Part shown: positions 23,365 through 38,300 of the stretch, in pieces
Numbering within the stretch: position 1 is the first letter of the stretch
How the letters are laid out: each line of letters starts with the position of its first letter
NCBI GenBank assembly: GCA_951640165.1
Contig: OX621242.1
Location: 13,137,501 to 13,201,500, forward strand
Length of the DNA stretch: 64,000 nucleotides
From: Pseudoips prasinana
Lineage: Eukaryota; Arthropoda; Insecta; Lepidoptera; Nolidae
Reading direction: 5' to 3'
Notes under the pieces: model-generated
Told to the model about the DNA's origin: nothing
The model's input: only the letters and a program-made list of their open reading frames with translations
The model's database searches: none
Translations under genes and position numbers: made by a program

Positions 23365-26300
23365 CTAAAACAAAAAATGTTGAAAAATTACTTAAGCAGA
23401 TTGAAACACGTGTGGGCTACAGGCAAGTATCGGTCATAGGCCACTGCGACGATTCTTATCTAAAACAAAAAATGATGAAAAATTACTTAAAAGCTATATT
23501 TACGATGACAGGCATCGTACATTTTGTAGTCACGGCGCACGGAACTTAATATCTTCCTTCGTGATGCTTAATAAGTTTAATTTCTATAATTTGCTGAGTA
23601 CGTCCCAAACAAAAAAAAAGGAACCCTTAGATCACTCGTGCGTGTCTGTCTGCCTATTTGATCCGAACCTACTGAATAAAGTTAACCTTAGGTACCCAAA
23701 AATTAAGGAAGGTAAATTTACCTTAGAGCTATGCTCAAATAAGCACTTTCTTAATCACTGTTTGCTTAATCAACCCCCGAGTTGAGCATGATTTCCAAAA
23801 ATATAGTTAAAAATCCTATTTTTTTATGAAATAATGCTTACGAATTATAGATATTATTTATGGCTCAAAACCAGTGCCACTCCGTTTCAGCGTAGTTATT
23901 ACAAAATATCGGAATAGGTTAGTTACCAATGGAAGGTTCATATATAAGTCAACTCACTTTAATGTCCTTCATTCCCTGTATAGGAACTCTGTCGCTGCCA
24001 GTCAAAAACAAAAGGAATTTCTTCTTATCTTCAAGGGAAAGTTCGTGAAAGGTTTCCCAAAACCATCTGTAACATACAAAATTTACTCAGATTTTTATTA
24101 GTATAGTATCGGATATTTATTACACCGTTCAGGGCGGATGCGACCAGCACAGCGTGCGAGATGGAACGCGATGACATGCTTAGAAGGCTTCCACTGAGTT
24201 ATTGGACAATAATAGTTACTTTTACAGCATATCAATATTTTTTTTATGTAATAGAAGTAATAAATAATGGCATTCTTAACCAGCCGGCTTTTGGGTAGGA
24301 CAATTATAGTTCTGGATATTCGAGATAGTTAAGTGGGTACAGAAATATATACATTTTACTTAAAATTAACTAGGCAGAATATTCTCGAATTTCTATTCGC
24401 TTTACAGTATCATAATTGAGCTTTTTTGTTCGCCAGGCGTAACGTTAATTAATTATTGTTACCACGCATACATTCGACTAATCATTTCAGCAACTGAATG
24501 CAGTTGCTAATATAACAAAAAAATATAAATAAAATACTTATAAAATTAGTTTTGTTGGACAGACTGAGCTCTAAAATCAAACCAAACCAAAATGCAGGTC
24601 GAAAAGTTACAAATAGAAAATTATCTTACCTAATTTGTGGGTCACTAGTAGTGTATCCATTTCTATAGTCACAGTTGCTCTCAAACAGATCCCAATCATA
24701 TTCTTCGTTTCCCATTACAACAGACATCATTTCGTGTGATCTGAATAATTTAATAATTCTACCGCCGCACACCTAAAAAAATATAAAATTTATAATAAAC
24801 ACTTATTTATAGCAAGTAAGCTCAAATTTAAAAATTAATTAATTACTGAAAAATTTCCAACAAGCCCCAATTCAATGATTTTTAAATACTTATAAACCCA
24901 ATAAGAACGCTCATAAATTGTCAAAGCGTTAATTTTAGTATGAATACTATTTATACAAAAATGTTGAATCTTCTTCTTCTTCTTCTTCTTCTCAATATAC
25001 AGTCCACTCATTTTATTACAAGAACCGGCTCGAAGAACCAATGCAGGCTTCGATAGCAGGTGTTCCAGTTTTGGGAACATCTTCCTTGCATTGATTGTGT
25101 TCGCCATTCTTACAAAGCTTTTCCGACAGTGACTGCCTTTGTCAGTCTTGGAGACGTTTTATTAGCACCTTTGCTAATTATAACACATATTGTACCCACC
25201 TTCTGGAACCCTTGGTTAAAAGCCTTGAACTGTTCTTTAACAGACTTGTTAAGAAGGAAATCCACATATAGGTCGACATATTCCTGTTTGTTCTCCTGCG
25301 TCACAGGCAAGTTCTCACCGTTTTCTTTCAGTGGATGCGTTTTTATTTCACCAAAATCTTCCGTGTTTACAGCGAAACATAAACAAAATACCTATTGGAA
25401 ATTAATTATATAAAATTAATATAAGTTACACACAGTTAAAGGAGTTATATTTCTAAACTTAAAACGGGGTTGCCACATATATAGGCCTAAGAAAAAACAT
25501 ATTAAACATAAACATATTACTCAAATTTATTTTACACTGTGTTTTACAACACTGGTTTGTCAATGGGATACTTATAAGAATTAGAACTTATCTATCTTGC
25601 ACTTTCACCATTTCTGTTGATTACAGTGCAATGTGATGAGGCTTACTACCAGCAAAATAGAAAACCAGTAGATCAAGTGTACTTTCTTAGGTATCGGACT
25701 ACCTGTAAAGATAATCAAAGAAGGACCAATGGCTTTACCAGGCACATAGGATGGTCTGTCAACCGACCACACTGACAGAATAGAGAGACACAGAAGTGAA
25801 CATTTCTTTAAATCATTTTACACACTGATATTTAAGTACTAGTGACAACGTTGTCCAGTTTCAAGTCTAGACTGAGCTTCGCAACTATCTCCTACCTACA
25901 GTATTTGTGTTACAAAGTAAAATTAAATGCAAAATACTCGACTGCCTCGTGAGAACAGCGGTAGCGTGCCTAACCGTTGAGGTCCTGGGTGCTTATCTTT
26001 TTTTCCTTACTTTGCAGTCCATGATTTGGCAGCTACTGAGAAAGGCTGTCAAAAATCAAGTGTGAATCCTTTTCTTTTTTGCACTCCAGTGATTATCTTA
26101 GCTTCGGGGTTGTTAAAGCCGCTGAGAAGATATTTGACGTGACTTGAGGGCTGTTACCCACAATCAGGAAGATGATTTACACCTCCGTGCTTCGGGAACT
26201 TTCTTTTTTCTTCTGCGATCTGTCACGCTGTCCCGTTTAGATTTATTTTGGAATTGAGGAAAAAGAAAACACACTTGTGTTTGAACTTACACTTATGCAA

Positions 26301-29300
26301 TAATGCACATAATTAATTCAGATATTCAATCAATCAATCAATCAGATATTACAAACAGCATGAGCTTTGTCTTTTATAAGAGCTCTTGTTGGATGATCTC
26401 AGTTGAGATAAAAGCTCTAATACTAGTCAACACTAAGAAAAAATCCAGTAACTTCAACCACATGTATTAACTTTTACTTACTTCCTCCACGTCATCTTCG
26501 GCGTATTCTAGTAAGCTTTTAAGACTGTTGGCTAAAGTTGGGTACATATCAGATAGATCATCTAATATAACTGGCTCTTCCAACACTTTCTTGTACAGTA
26601 CCAACGGGAAGGGGACGTAGATTATTATAGAATTGTATATCGCTAGGCCGTAGATGGCACCTGTAACATAATATATATTGTTTGTAACTATAATAATCAC
26701 AGTACATAAGACACGTCGGTGGACGCTGCCGTCGTACTTCCGGCAGGCACCGGGGCGAGGCCTTAGACACATATTCTCACTCAGTGGTTAGATTCAGTGA
26801 CAAGCGGCGGGTGCATTGGTAATTCATACGTCGCATTTATTTTCCGAACATAACACCAGTCCTCTGGTATTTTGATCGGAGCGCAAAAAATCTCACTTTT
26901 TTAACTATGTCACTTTTGATACCACTATTTATTTATAGGAGATATTCAAAGTGTCCCGAAAGCATAGCTTAACGAATATTGTTCGAGGACTACAGCCGAG
27001 ACCGACCGTTTAACGTGCTCACGTGAAAAGCACGACTCCCCAAAATAATGACCAGACCTCTCCAATCACTTACGGGCCGGTGGCGGCAACTGGCTCTGTA
27101 GCCTGTGCCCCTAACCATTACAAGGAAGATAAAGACGGCAAGAGTATATAGGGTATTTAATAAATCAACAAACTTTGCTACTATTACACCAAATAATTAA
27201 TTATTTGCTACTCACCTATCAAATAATACATGGGCAAGTCTTCAGCAAAATTATTCTCCGAGAACCAGATCATGTTCGTTTCTTCAGATTGTTTAAACAT
27301 TCCATATTTTGGGTCAAATATTTCTTTCAATAACAATTGGAAGAACTCTTTCTTCACACCACCTGCGTCTTCCGCTTCTTCACCAACAAACTCTACCTAA
27401 ATGAGAACAAAAATTTTAATCAATTGAATCACATATCATTTTGAAATGAGTCTTAGGACTATAACTCTATGAAACAATTTGTAATGGATCGCAATCATTT
27501 TGAAATGACTCTTAGGACTATAACTCTAAACATTTTGTAATGGATCGGAAACTTACAAAAAGTGAACAGAAAACATACCAGTATAAATCTCTTTAGGCTA
27601 TATATAGACCTCAGCCACAAAAGGACCTCTGGTAACAAACATAAATGAACCCTTTTTTTGCCGGTTGATATTTTTGATAAAAAGCGCTTTGTGGGTTTAG
27701 TGCGTTAAAGTTAATGTTTTTAGAGAAAAAGACACGTTTTATACGTATTTATGACATGTGGATGTGGTTTATTGAAAATATCCTAAGGTAGTTAGAGCTA
27801 GAATCTAATAAAATTTGCAAATTGAGTTAGTCCGGTTAGATACCTTAGGAATTAGAAAAACAACTCGCTGGGCAAGATCGATGAGTATTTTACTGTTAAT
27901 ACTTATCAATACATCTGCAAAATGCATTAGTCCCATCCTGGGAGGTTTCCCTATCGCCTCGCTTTCACCGTGTAACACTTTGCCCTTGACAGCGTCTTAA
28001 TTACGTAGGCAAAGGGGTGGTGTCCAGTGATGCCTGTGGTGTCACCTGTACTTGTCAGGATCACAATATACTATTAGTTAATAAGTATTATTAATTTTAT
28101 TTCAATAACATTCTGAGATAAACCGAATGGCGTTCACATTAATCGGATCGAAGCGCTCAAAGCCAGATTCATAAAGAATTGGCGAGGTGAAGCATCTGGG
28201 CGTGCCGACAATCTCAGGATACCGCTGAAGTGTTAAATTTCTATAAGATCGATTCTACAGAACTAACACGACCTTATTGGTGCCACACAATATGAAGGAG
28301 CGTTTACCAAATCAGTAATAGTAGTCATAAAATTAAACAAAATGGGAAAAATTGATACACTATTTTATAATTGCGATATCGCCCTCAAAAATAGTAATAG
28401 GACATTGACCTACAAAACATTTGTTTCCTATAAATGATGAAGTTGCAAAACACTTAATTATTCATGCAATCATTTTTAAAAGTACTCTCTCAGTGTTTTC
28501 TTACATATTTTCATACAAAAGCGAACCCCTCCTTTAAACGATCCTTTGTTTGTTAGTCATAGACCAGGGTAGAAGCGTTTAAAATTAATAAAAAGTGAAA
28601 AAAAATTATAGTAGGATGAAACCCATTAGAAAAGGAGTGGAATATTATAAAAATGAACGAAAAAATAATTTACGGGCGATCTGAGGTCGGGAAGGGGATG
28701 GGGGTGAGTTTTTAAGGGTAAAAAACGGTTTTTCTCGATTTCCGGCAAAACTAAAAGGGTGATTTTTCGATATTCATTCAAATTAAGGTGAAAAAATCAA
28801 TATTTTTGATCAAATAAATTACAGCGTATTTGAGACATAATAAGGTAAGTTTTCACCAAATTTCGTTAAAAAAAAAATTATGTAAAAGATAAAAATAAAA
28901 AACCAAAAACTTGGTTTTTTGAAGTTTTCACATAAATTTTAGGTTATGTGAAAAAAGTGTAAATACAAAAGTTTTAGATCTTTTTATTACCTACAACTTT
29001 GCCATTTGACTTTTTTCGATAGGACTTTTAGTTTTGCCGAAAATCGAGAAAAACCGTTTTTTACCCTTACAAAACTCACCCCCATACCCTTCCCGAACTC
29101 AGATCGCCCGTAAATTATTTTTCCTTTCATTTTTATAATATTCCCCTCCTTTTCTAATGGGTTTCATCCTACTATTATTTATTTGGTTTTAAAAATTATC
29201 GACCCTGGTCTATCAGTGTTAAGAGCGCTTGAAAGGCGCCGTACCAAATCAAAAACAATATAAGTAAATTTTATATTATATGTTAATATTCACTTTACTG

Positions 29301-32300
29301 AACTATACGTTGAGTAAAATGAATATTAACACCTTATCTGAACTAGGTTAGACCCGAAACACCGGAACAACAACGCTGTACCATGCATTGAAAATTAAAC
29401 AGATTTTATTTCTATGAAAATAGGACGGCACGCCAACTGCCATAAGCTGCGTATAACATGCGTTTATATATTATATGCTCCAAAGCTCTTTTTTACCTCA
29501 ATATTTACTGATGTGATGGGCATTTATAGGCATTATCTCAACATTGCAAACACTTACCCTAAGTGGTTTCTTCAACTGCGAAGTATCGTGACTACTAATC
29601 TGCGTCATAGTATCCCTCACTATTCGGTTTCTTGACACAGTAAGATTAAGGAACTGGTCCCTTTGGTACTCATATGTCGGGTCCGTGAATAGTCTGGTGA
29701 ACATCTGCGTAGCTACTCTGCTTATTGCTATCTGCATTTGTAACTGTTGGTCGATCTTTAGTAGCAAAGATTTGCATTGTACGTCAAATAAGAACGCGTA
29801 GTTGCAAAGATGTGGATAGGCAGACTGAAAATTAATAAAGACAAAATTGAAGGATATTTGATATATTGAGAAGAAGAATATCATCAAATTAAATTAACTA
29901 GATATAATGTCACTTCAAGTTTTTTCCTCAAAGTAATAAATTAGGCCCGAAAATGCTAAAAGTTAAGGCATCATTTCTCTTAATCTGTGATTAATTAGAA
30001 ACTAAGCAGTGTTTCTTTTTTAATCAATTGTTTCAGGTGGTAACTTAAAGTTATTAAAGCAAAAGTATGGACATGAGTAAGGAAAAGACCCTAAGCCGCA
30101 AGGAAACCTGGTTTCGGTTGAAATGTATTTGAATTAATGGTAGTTTAGTTCTAAGATGTTTTGGCGAACCATGAAATCGTCATTTCAATTTATCTTTGCA
30201 GTAAGCTTCCGAGTACGTTAGTATCGTTTAAGGATAGTTCTAAAAACCAAACGGAACTCGAGACTAGCCAATTGTTTTGTCATACAACTTACAGCGTGGT
30301 CTGATAGCCAGTTGATGTAATCCGATGTTATGTCGATATGGTCACTCAGATCTTCTATATAAAAACATTCTGCAGGTATTTTCGGTTTCTTAGGATTCGT
30401 GAAATTGATCTTGTTCAGTGATGACAGCGCATTGAGTATTTGAACTATACTATGAGTGAAGAATATTTTCTGGAACATAGATAAAATGTTTTTTTGATTT
30501 CGACCACGCACTAAATTAAGTTCACAGTTCTAGCCAAGACTTGTTAAGTGCCAAGTATACCCAGCGATTCGAACTCTAGTTAAAATATACAATAATTGTA
30601 ATTAATAGCGGATCAAGGCTCGAAGGATTGTTTTCTCTTACTCTGGCTTTTGAATCATACGACAAGAGCATGTCAAACAAGACTTAATATTAGTTCAGAA
30701 AAAAATGAAACGTACGACTGGATTCGATCAGATGTTAAGAACAAAGAGTTGTTAGTCGTGAAACGAATGACAGTATGAAATGAAAGCATTGAATTCGTTC
30801 GTACATTTTGTATTTTTTACCGAATTCACAACTATGATTTCTCTATATCGTAAACAGATATTTAAATTTGATTTATGTAAACTAATACTTAAATATTTTA
30901 CATCGTACGAAAATTGATAACAATTAAGAAACTTTGTTACAAAACTACGGTAAAGACCAAAATAGTAATGGCACGTTATTATAAAATCTGCAATCGGCAA
31001 CAGAAAAGTAAGAGGTAGATCATCATCATCATCATCCCCCAAAGATCTCCACAATTGCCGGTCTTGCGCTATCCGCATCCAGCGATTTCCAGCGACCCGC
31101 ACAAGATCATCGGTCGGGCACATAGCTCGTAGAGCCGACGGCCGTTGGAGCAGAAAGGGTCTCGAGTGGCGACCACGAACCGGAAGACGCAGCGTGGGCA
31201 GGCCCCCTACAAGATGGACCGAAGAGGTAGATGAACAAAGTTAATTATTACTAACCTTATTTGCCCGCACCGTGGGCTGCATAAGTTCATAAACAATAAC
31301 ACTTTTGAATATATCTACTAGCATTTCGAAATACTCGACCGTTTGCGCCTCCCACCATAGATTCACTATCCTCTGCGGATGAGTGGACAAATTGTTGTAA
31401 GATTCTGCAAATGGACCCTGAAAAGACATATTGTTACTATAGAAATCTGTATAGCAATGAATCCATGTATAAAATTCTAGTAAGTAAATGAGTACATTTC
31501 TAAGAAAATCGTAATTCTAAAGCCAATTCTGGAAACCATAAATTTAAGTGTCCAGCGCGGAACGAACCCCCTCTACTAATCCGGGGTAGTGTTTTGGCCA
31601 TTAAGCTAGGAAAAATACAAACCAGCTGACCTGATCCTGCTGAGGATGTAGATGCTATCCATCGATATTGGGAGGTGTTATCGCTACAATATGAACTTTA
31701 ACATGCAACTGTGAATATATCAGTCGAACATTTTTATAGAAACAAAGTCCATTGATGCTACCTACCTCATGCTGACTCATGAATTTGATCAGCCAATGTG
31801 TATCGTTTGTAGTTTAATGGCCAAGCGCCTACCCTGGGTGCTGGTTGGACCACCACCGGACGATTAAATTTGACTAACCTCATACTAGTCCTAGAGACTG
31901 GAACCACAATCCAGTCTCTAGGATTAGTATGTGGTGTCAACCTTCTAGGACAGGGATAATATAATCCTTAACTCACTAACAATAAGACTCAAACTAGTTA
32001 ATCACATATGCACAGGTAAGACGAAATGCCGACCAAACGTTGGAGGTTGACAACAATCTCGAGCTATTAATGATGAAGGAATATACCGTTGTTTGCGGTC
32101 TAGCAAAAATATTGATTACTAGCTCTGCCCCACGGTTTTACCAGCTTTAAACTATATAAATTATAGCCTATGTGTTATTCCACGGTATCAGCTATCTTCA
32201 TACCATATTTTATTAAAATCGCTCTATCCTTTTAGACGTGAAGAATTAACAAACATACACACTCACAAACTTTTGCCTTTATAATATTAGTGTGATTGAT

Positions 32301-35300
32301 ACCTGTAATTCCGCGTGCCTTCTTGGATTACGCATTTCGTGGTACAAAGGTATGATGAGGAACATTCTGAGAGCCTCCGCATCAGGCGGAGATACCTTCA
32401 TCTTCTTTATTATGTACTCGGTTATGTGATTGAATATCTGAAAGTTAACCATATTAATAAGACATGGTTAATATAAGAATTTTATGAACTAATATGGAAC
32501 TATTCATTTTCTAACTCCACGTTGTTTCTTTCTGATTGAATTCGTTGCGAGATCCAAGACAATTAAAGCGATTCTCCGGGACGTGAGCCTCACCCCTCAG
32601 TGTCTTTTTGCTAACAATTGCAGTGGTGAGAAAGAGGGAGGGATAAATAAAGTCCCAATATATAAAAAAGACTATGAAAAGCAACGGATTTTACAGATAC
32701 GTCTATAGGGTCGAATGCTGGTCCATAGGCTTCATCTACGTCTTTGGTGGCGCCAAACGGTAGTTACTGTGGCTGTGTCTATTTATATGACAGAGACGGA
32801 GACATTGATGATGTCATGATCACAATGTGTTGATAACTTACCAGTTCTTTTATGGTGGTATTTTCAAATCTGCTAACTATTGTGAAAGCTTCTTGGGCCG
32901 CCCTTATGTCGACGCCGGGCACCTTAGTGTTACAGCCAAAATGCTCATTGTTTTGCGTCAGGAACGACCCGTTGAGGCACGCTAGTGAGCCGAACACCGT
33001 CTCTAGGTATGCTAATAATTCCTGTACAAAAATTACATATTGAAATCATAAGGAAGTAAAAGAATATTACTTGAGTTGAAACGTGGCGTGGTGGAATCAA
33101 TCGGAATGCCACTATGTGTATTTATTCACATTTATTACATGGATAATGATACTACTATTCACAGAAGTATAACTTATAATATATGTATTATATTTAGGAT
33201 TAGCTAAGTTATAGGTACTGCTGTGAATAGTTGTATCGTAATCCACCTAATCTATACTAACCATAGGCAAATAAACATGGGACCGTATACACCATGGTTT
33301 GTTGGTTCAATTTCCATCCGCACTAAAATTTATACGACTGTTTTTAAAGATATCTGAAACTTATTCTAAATATCTTTAAGAGAACCATCCAGAATATCTA
33401 TACTCACTAGAATTGGCAAAGTCATGCGTGGATAAAGTGAATCGCCATTTAATAAAATAGAATTAGAATACATTTACACAAATATAAAAGTATTTCTGTG
33501 ACTAGCTACTTTAATACCAATATTTTACATTATTTTAGTTTGCCTGGCAGACATCGATATAAAACAGCCGCCACTAATTTCATTTCCATTTTTTATGTAA
33601 TTAAGAAATTAAATAAAAAATTAAGGTTTTCATTGAATATTCTTATGAAATAGGTTCTGTTTTAAAACACATACAACCGGCATGTACTAAACGTATATGG
33701 GACTATTACTATTTTTCTCTTTCTCTATCTTATAAAAAAGGGTTATCATATATTATTTATATATGTATATAAAATCAATTCACAAACACCCCAACAAAGA
33801 TAAGACCAGTACCACCTTCTTCAGAAGTCGCGTAAAAAGTAACTACTATGTGTTCTAAGAACGACACTACTACCAGATACTGATAAGTGCTTTTTGGCAG
33901 TTTGTAATTCGGCATTTCAGTCCAATATACTACTGGGCAGATTTAATCACTCTTTTACGAAAATATCTATAGAGGACTAAATCAGGCTGTATGGTATAAA
34001 TTTTCACTCTAATTGTTATGACTACAATAGTTAAAGCAAAACATGACATTTTACAAATATGTCTTAAATGCAGAAGTCAAGTAGGCTAAATCGGGACAGG
34101 TAGTTACTCAAGTGTAGTTAGACGGATTTGACGCGTTTAAGTTCATCCTTGTTCATTTCAAATGTTATAAGATCGACGTGTGTATATATAAGTATCTGTC
34201 AGAGGCATCCACTATGCCGCAGCCCTCAAATAGAAAACCGATTTTAATGAAGGTATTTATCTGAAAGTCAATTTTGACGGGATGATTCTTAGCTATGTTT
34301 CATAAAATATATTAAACAATTCAATGTTTACGACGCTTATTCTACTTCCAGCTGATTATTATTTTGATTATATTGTCTTTTTGGGTTCGTAAAATACTTT
34401 ATCTTAATATTAAATAGTGGTAATTCAAACTTATCCCTCACCTGGTTAACAACATCGCTGTCTCTAAACACTTCACATGCAGCTAACTTAGGAACAGTGA
34501 GCGTCAGTAACCTTTTCGTCGGATCCGGAATCCGGAAATCCACTGGCCCAGATCCGTGGTCCACAATCAAAAAGCTGTGGTCCCCACCAGCAAACACCTT
34601 TATAGGGCCCTTGAAGATGTCAAGAGAAAACTGTGAAGAAATTAACTCAGAATTTACTACTTTTAAAACTCTATTAAAATAACATATTAGTTTGATAGTA
34701 CATCGCGCTACATTTACTGTACAAGCACTTCAAATTAATAACAAAAAACTAACTAACAAAAATATTATATAAACGAAAAAGCTATCGAGTCGAGTGATCC
34801 TACATAAATAAAGTGATCTATAATAATACCAAAATGTGTTATCTACATAAAATTTCATGAGAATAGACAATACTTAGAATAGTTATTATTGACTTTATGA
34901 TATAGACTCAACATTTTTGGGGTTGCCGGCTGGGCCAGGGATTGCCACTGAACTGTTTGCACTGTCCACACTGACTTTTTGTTTCTTCTTAGGCTAAAGA
35001 AGAATAATTTCAATGTTAATAACCTTTATGGTTATTTCTTAATACTAATAACAAACAATATTCTATTTACACATAATTTTGTCAGCATAAGCTGACGCAA
35101 ATTAAAACTATTCTTGAATTATATATGTATATATCAAATAGTACTCAACAATAATGAAAAGACATAAGTATTTATTTATATCTATATATTACTGAGCACA
35201 GACAGAGGCACCAAATAGATAAACAAATTAAACTTAAACCAAATCATAGTAATAAAAAAAGGCCAATAAAACATATCAACATGTAATATGTATAAATATG

Positions 35301-38300
35301 AATAGTGCTATTAAAAAAAAAAAAAAAAAAATATGTTGACTGTGTTACAAAAAGAAATTAGTGCAAATTATTTAGCAAGAGCAAACTACTAATCTAAAAT
35401 AAAAACAACTTTAGTACAGCAAGTTATATGGTTTACCTTGCTTTGACCAGCACTCTCAGTCTGCATTAAAAAATACAAATGAATGTTGTAAAGTCCATAT
35501 TTTAATCCGAGACTATTTATATTTCCTACCCACATTTACAAAAATATTTAGACCAGATAAGAGATGTCCTGGTCAAAAATACTATATAAAACACAATGAA
35601 TAACTAAACAGTTATTATTATTATGAACAAAGGGCAAAGTCTTATTGCTAGCTGCAATTTCAAGATATTTGAAAAATGGGGATATTTTATGCAGATAAAT
35701 AGTCTCAAATGTAAAATTACATTTCTGTTTAAGGGAGGCTCTAGTATTGTTTATTGTACCCATCGAATTCTTTGTAATACGATATATGATGACATAACTA
35801 CTAAGTTCATATACATATTAACTACGATAAAAAGTGGACTATTATGATCGAAGGGAAAAGGAATATATTTTGTCAAAACCTAAGAATGAATCACAATTCA
35901 AGCTAGCAAACAAATTAAACAATTAACCGAAAGACATATTAGTAACAATATTGTTACTTCTCATAATTTTAGGGAAAGTTCGTAAGTAAGTTAACTATTT
36001 GCCTAGATTCGTTAAGGGACCGGTATTTGCTTATTGTTCGTCAACCGAAAGCATTGGAGATATTTACTTGAATATTGGACTATAATTGTCTTTTTGTTTC
36101 GTAAGTATGCTTAGTGAGAATTTGTAGGGATTCTACTCATAAGGCATGAAAAGAGGTTGACACGTTTGTACGAAAACATTGTACATGATTTCTAAATGGA
36201 TTCAAGAAGTACTAATAATACGTATAATTTTCGAATACTATATCTATTTTTTTTGTCTGTGGTATGTTAGTTTTATAGACGCTGGCAGCGCATATACGGA
36301 TCGCATAAGCTCCATCGACAACACTGCAGCTCAGTTGACGATAACCTCTGGGCACGCAATGCAAAAATATACTACTTTCTTTAATAGTTTTACGGCTCAT
36401 TTGTATGTTGAAATCGAACATAATTACTCTTGAAACAAGGAAGACTATTAAATGCAATGTTATTTATTATTGTTTCCTTATATATCGCATGTCAAATACA
36501 ACATTGCTAACGACGGTATCGCCCTACAAAAGGTTGCCAAAGAACTCAACTACTATATTCATATTACTACGGAATAGGTACCTAATAAAGGCAACATACA
36601 TAGAACTAGATGATGATGTATGATGAGATGCTTTTAAAATAATTGGTAGAACAAGAACTATAAGACCGAAAAATCGGGAAGGAGAAGAACAACTAAACCT
36701 GAATTTTACTTACCGGTGACTCGTCGTTGGGTGTGAACGGTATAGGTGTTGGTACTAAAGCGAAGGCCATATGCGGACAGCCAAGTTGTCCTCGGGCTCC
36801 ATAGCCACAAGCTAAAATCCTTTCTCCAACACGACACAAGACATGCCGTCGGCCGCATGCCACTTGGGTCACCGTGCTTCCCATGAGTTCCATTATCTAA
36901 TAAATTAGAAATATTATATTTTTTGTAGTTATCAATGAAGTAGATATTATTTCTTAGGAAGTTTCAAAGGGCAGACAATATGCCTTGATCTTATCTATCT
37001 GGATACCTACCAATTATTTTATTTGACCCTTCCACTGCGATCACTCCAAGATATAGCAGACGCGATTGTAATGTAAAGTGCCGCTCGGCGTAACGCTAAG
37101 TAAAATTTAGAGAAGACCCCAAAGGCACAGTTGATATGTATCACTGGGTGTGGGTTTTTCTCTGAACTTAATTAAAATAAAATAAATAAAAAAGGTTTTT
37201 GTTCACGTAGACTTTAAAAAAGCGCTTGTAAATAGTCAGAACATGTTTGTAGTAATACAGTTATTATTTCTAGTAACTTATTACAGATATTTAGGTACAC
37301 AGAATGTTAAAACATTTATACATTTATAAAATTAAAGTAAACAGTATGAAAACGGTGGCACTGATTGTGTACTGTAGCATTGTAATATTTTTCGTTCTCT
37401 CGTTTTTGACTATAAATTGTAAAGTAAATTATTAATACATCTGATACACACTGAGAAGAAACATATGTTCCAAAGTCAACAAGAACCAGCACACTTGGTG
37501 GCGGATCAAGTAGTACGCCTGGTAAGTACTACCCTTCTGCCTAAGTTACGTGTTTGACCGGGTTTATGTGATGTGAGGGCTAGTACCCGAAAGATAATGA
37601 GTAAGTTGCATCTTATTTTGCATAGCGTGATCTAGAAACATGGTCCATCTTATTGTTTTTCCATCACGCAAGACTAATGTCAAAGTCAATTCAGAAAAAG
37701 AACCTGCATATACTATATTGAAACCATGATAAATACATTAATATATATACTTACTTTTTTAGGGACGAGCTCATCTTTAGTAGTCCCGTGTCCCGTCTGA
37801 CCATACTCCCCAGTGCCACAGGTAAACACGCCTCCGTCTAACGTTAGAAACACTGTGAAATCTTCCCCGCAAGCTATATGACATATCTGAAAATAATGAT
37901 TCGATACTCAAATTCAATTAAATTATGCTACGCTTCATTGGAACAGAAGTTTTATCCCATCGCACTAACAGTATAGTTATATTTATTCTGAATGTAAAAT
38001 AAAAAATCAACCTTATTTATATATGTGGAAGGTAGGTTTCCAACGTAATACTGGTGTATCAGCGAGTGGATTATGCCGAGGCCTCATCTTTATAGCGTAT
38101 AGTGTAGTTTTTTGTAGCTCCATATTTTATAATATTTTAGACAGATATTACAAACGTGTGCGTTTTTCGTACTTTCCACGGGTGGTATGGACTCAAAGAA
38201 CGTTTATATCTACCTTTATTTTTATCTTAGCTATACTACTAGGCAACAGCATTATGGCAAGCAGTAACCGGTTACGCGGGTAGTTTCACACTCACGTATT

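Noticed and set aside
25060..25413. 117-codon + strand frame
   Set aside because: Antisense of HERC4 exon 16, which has strong family support.
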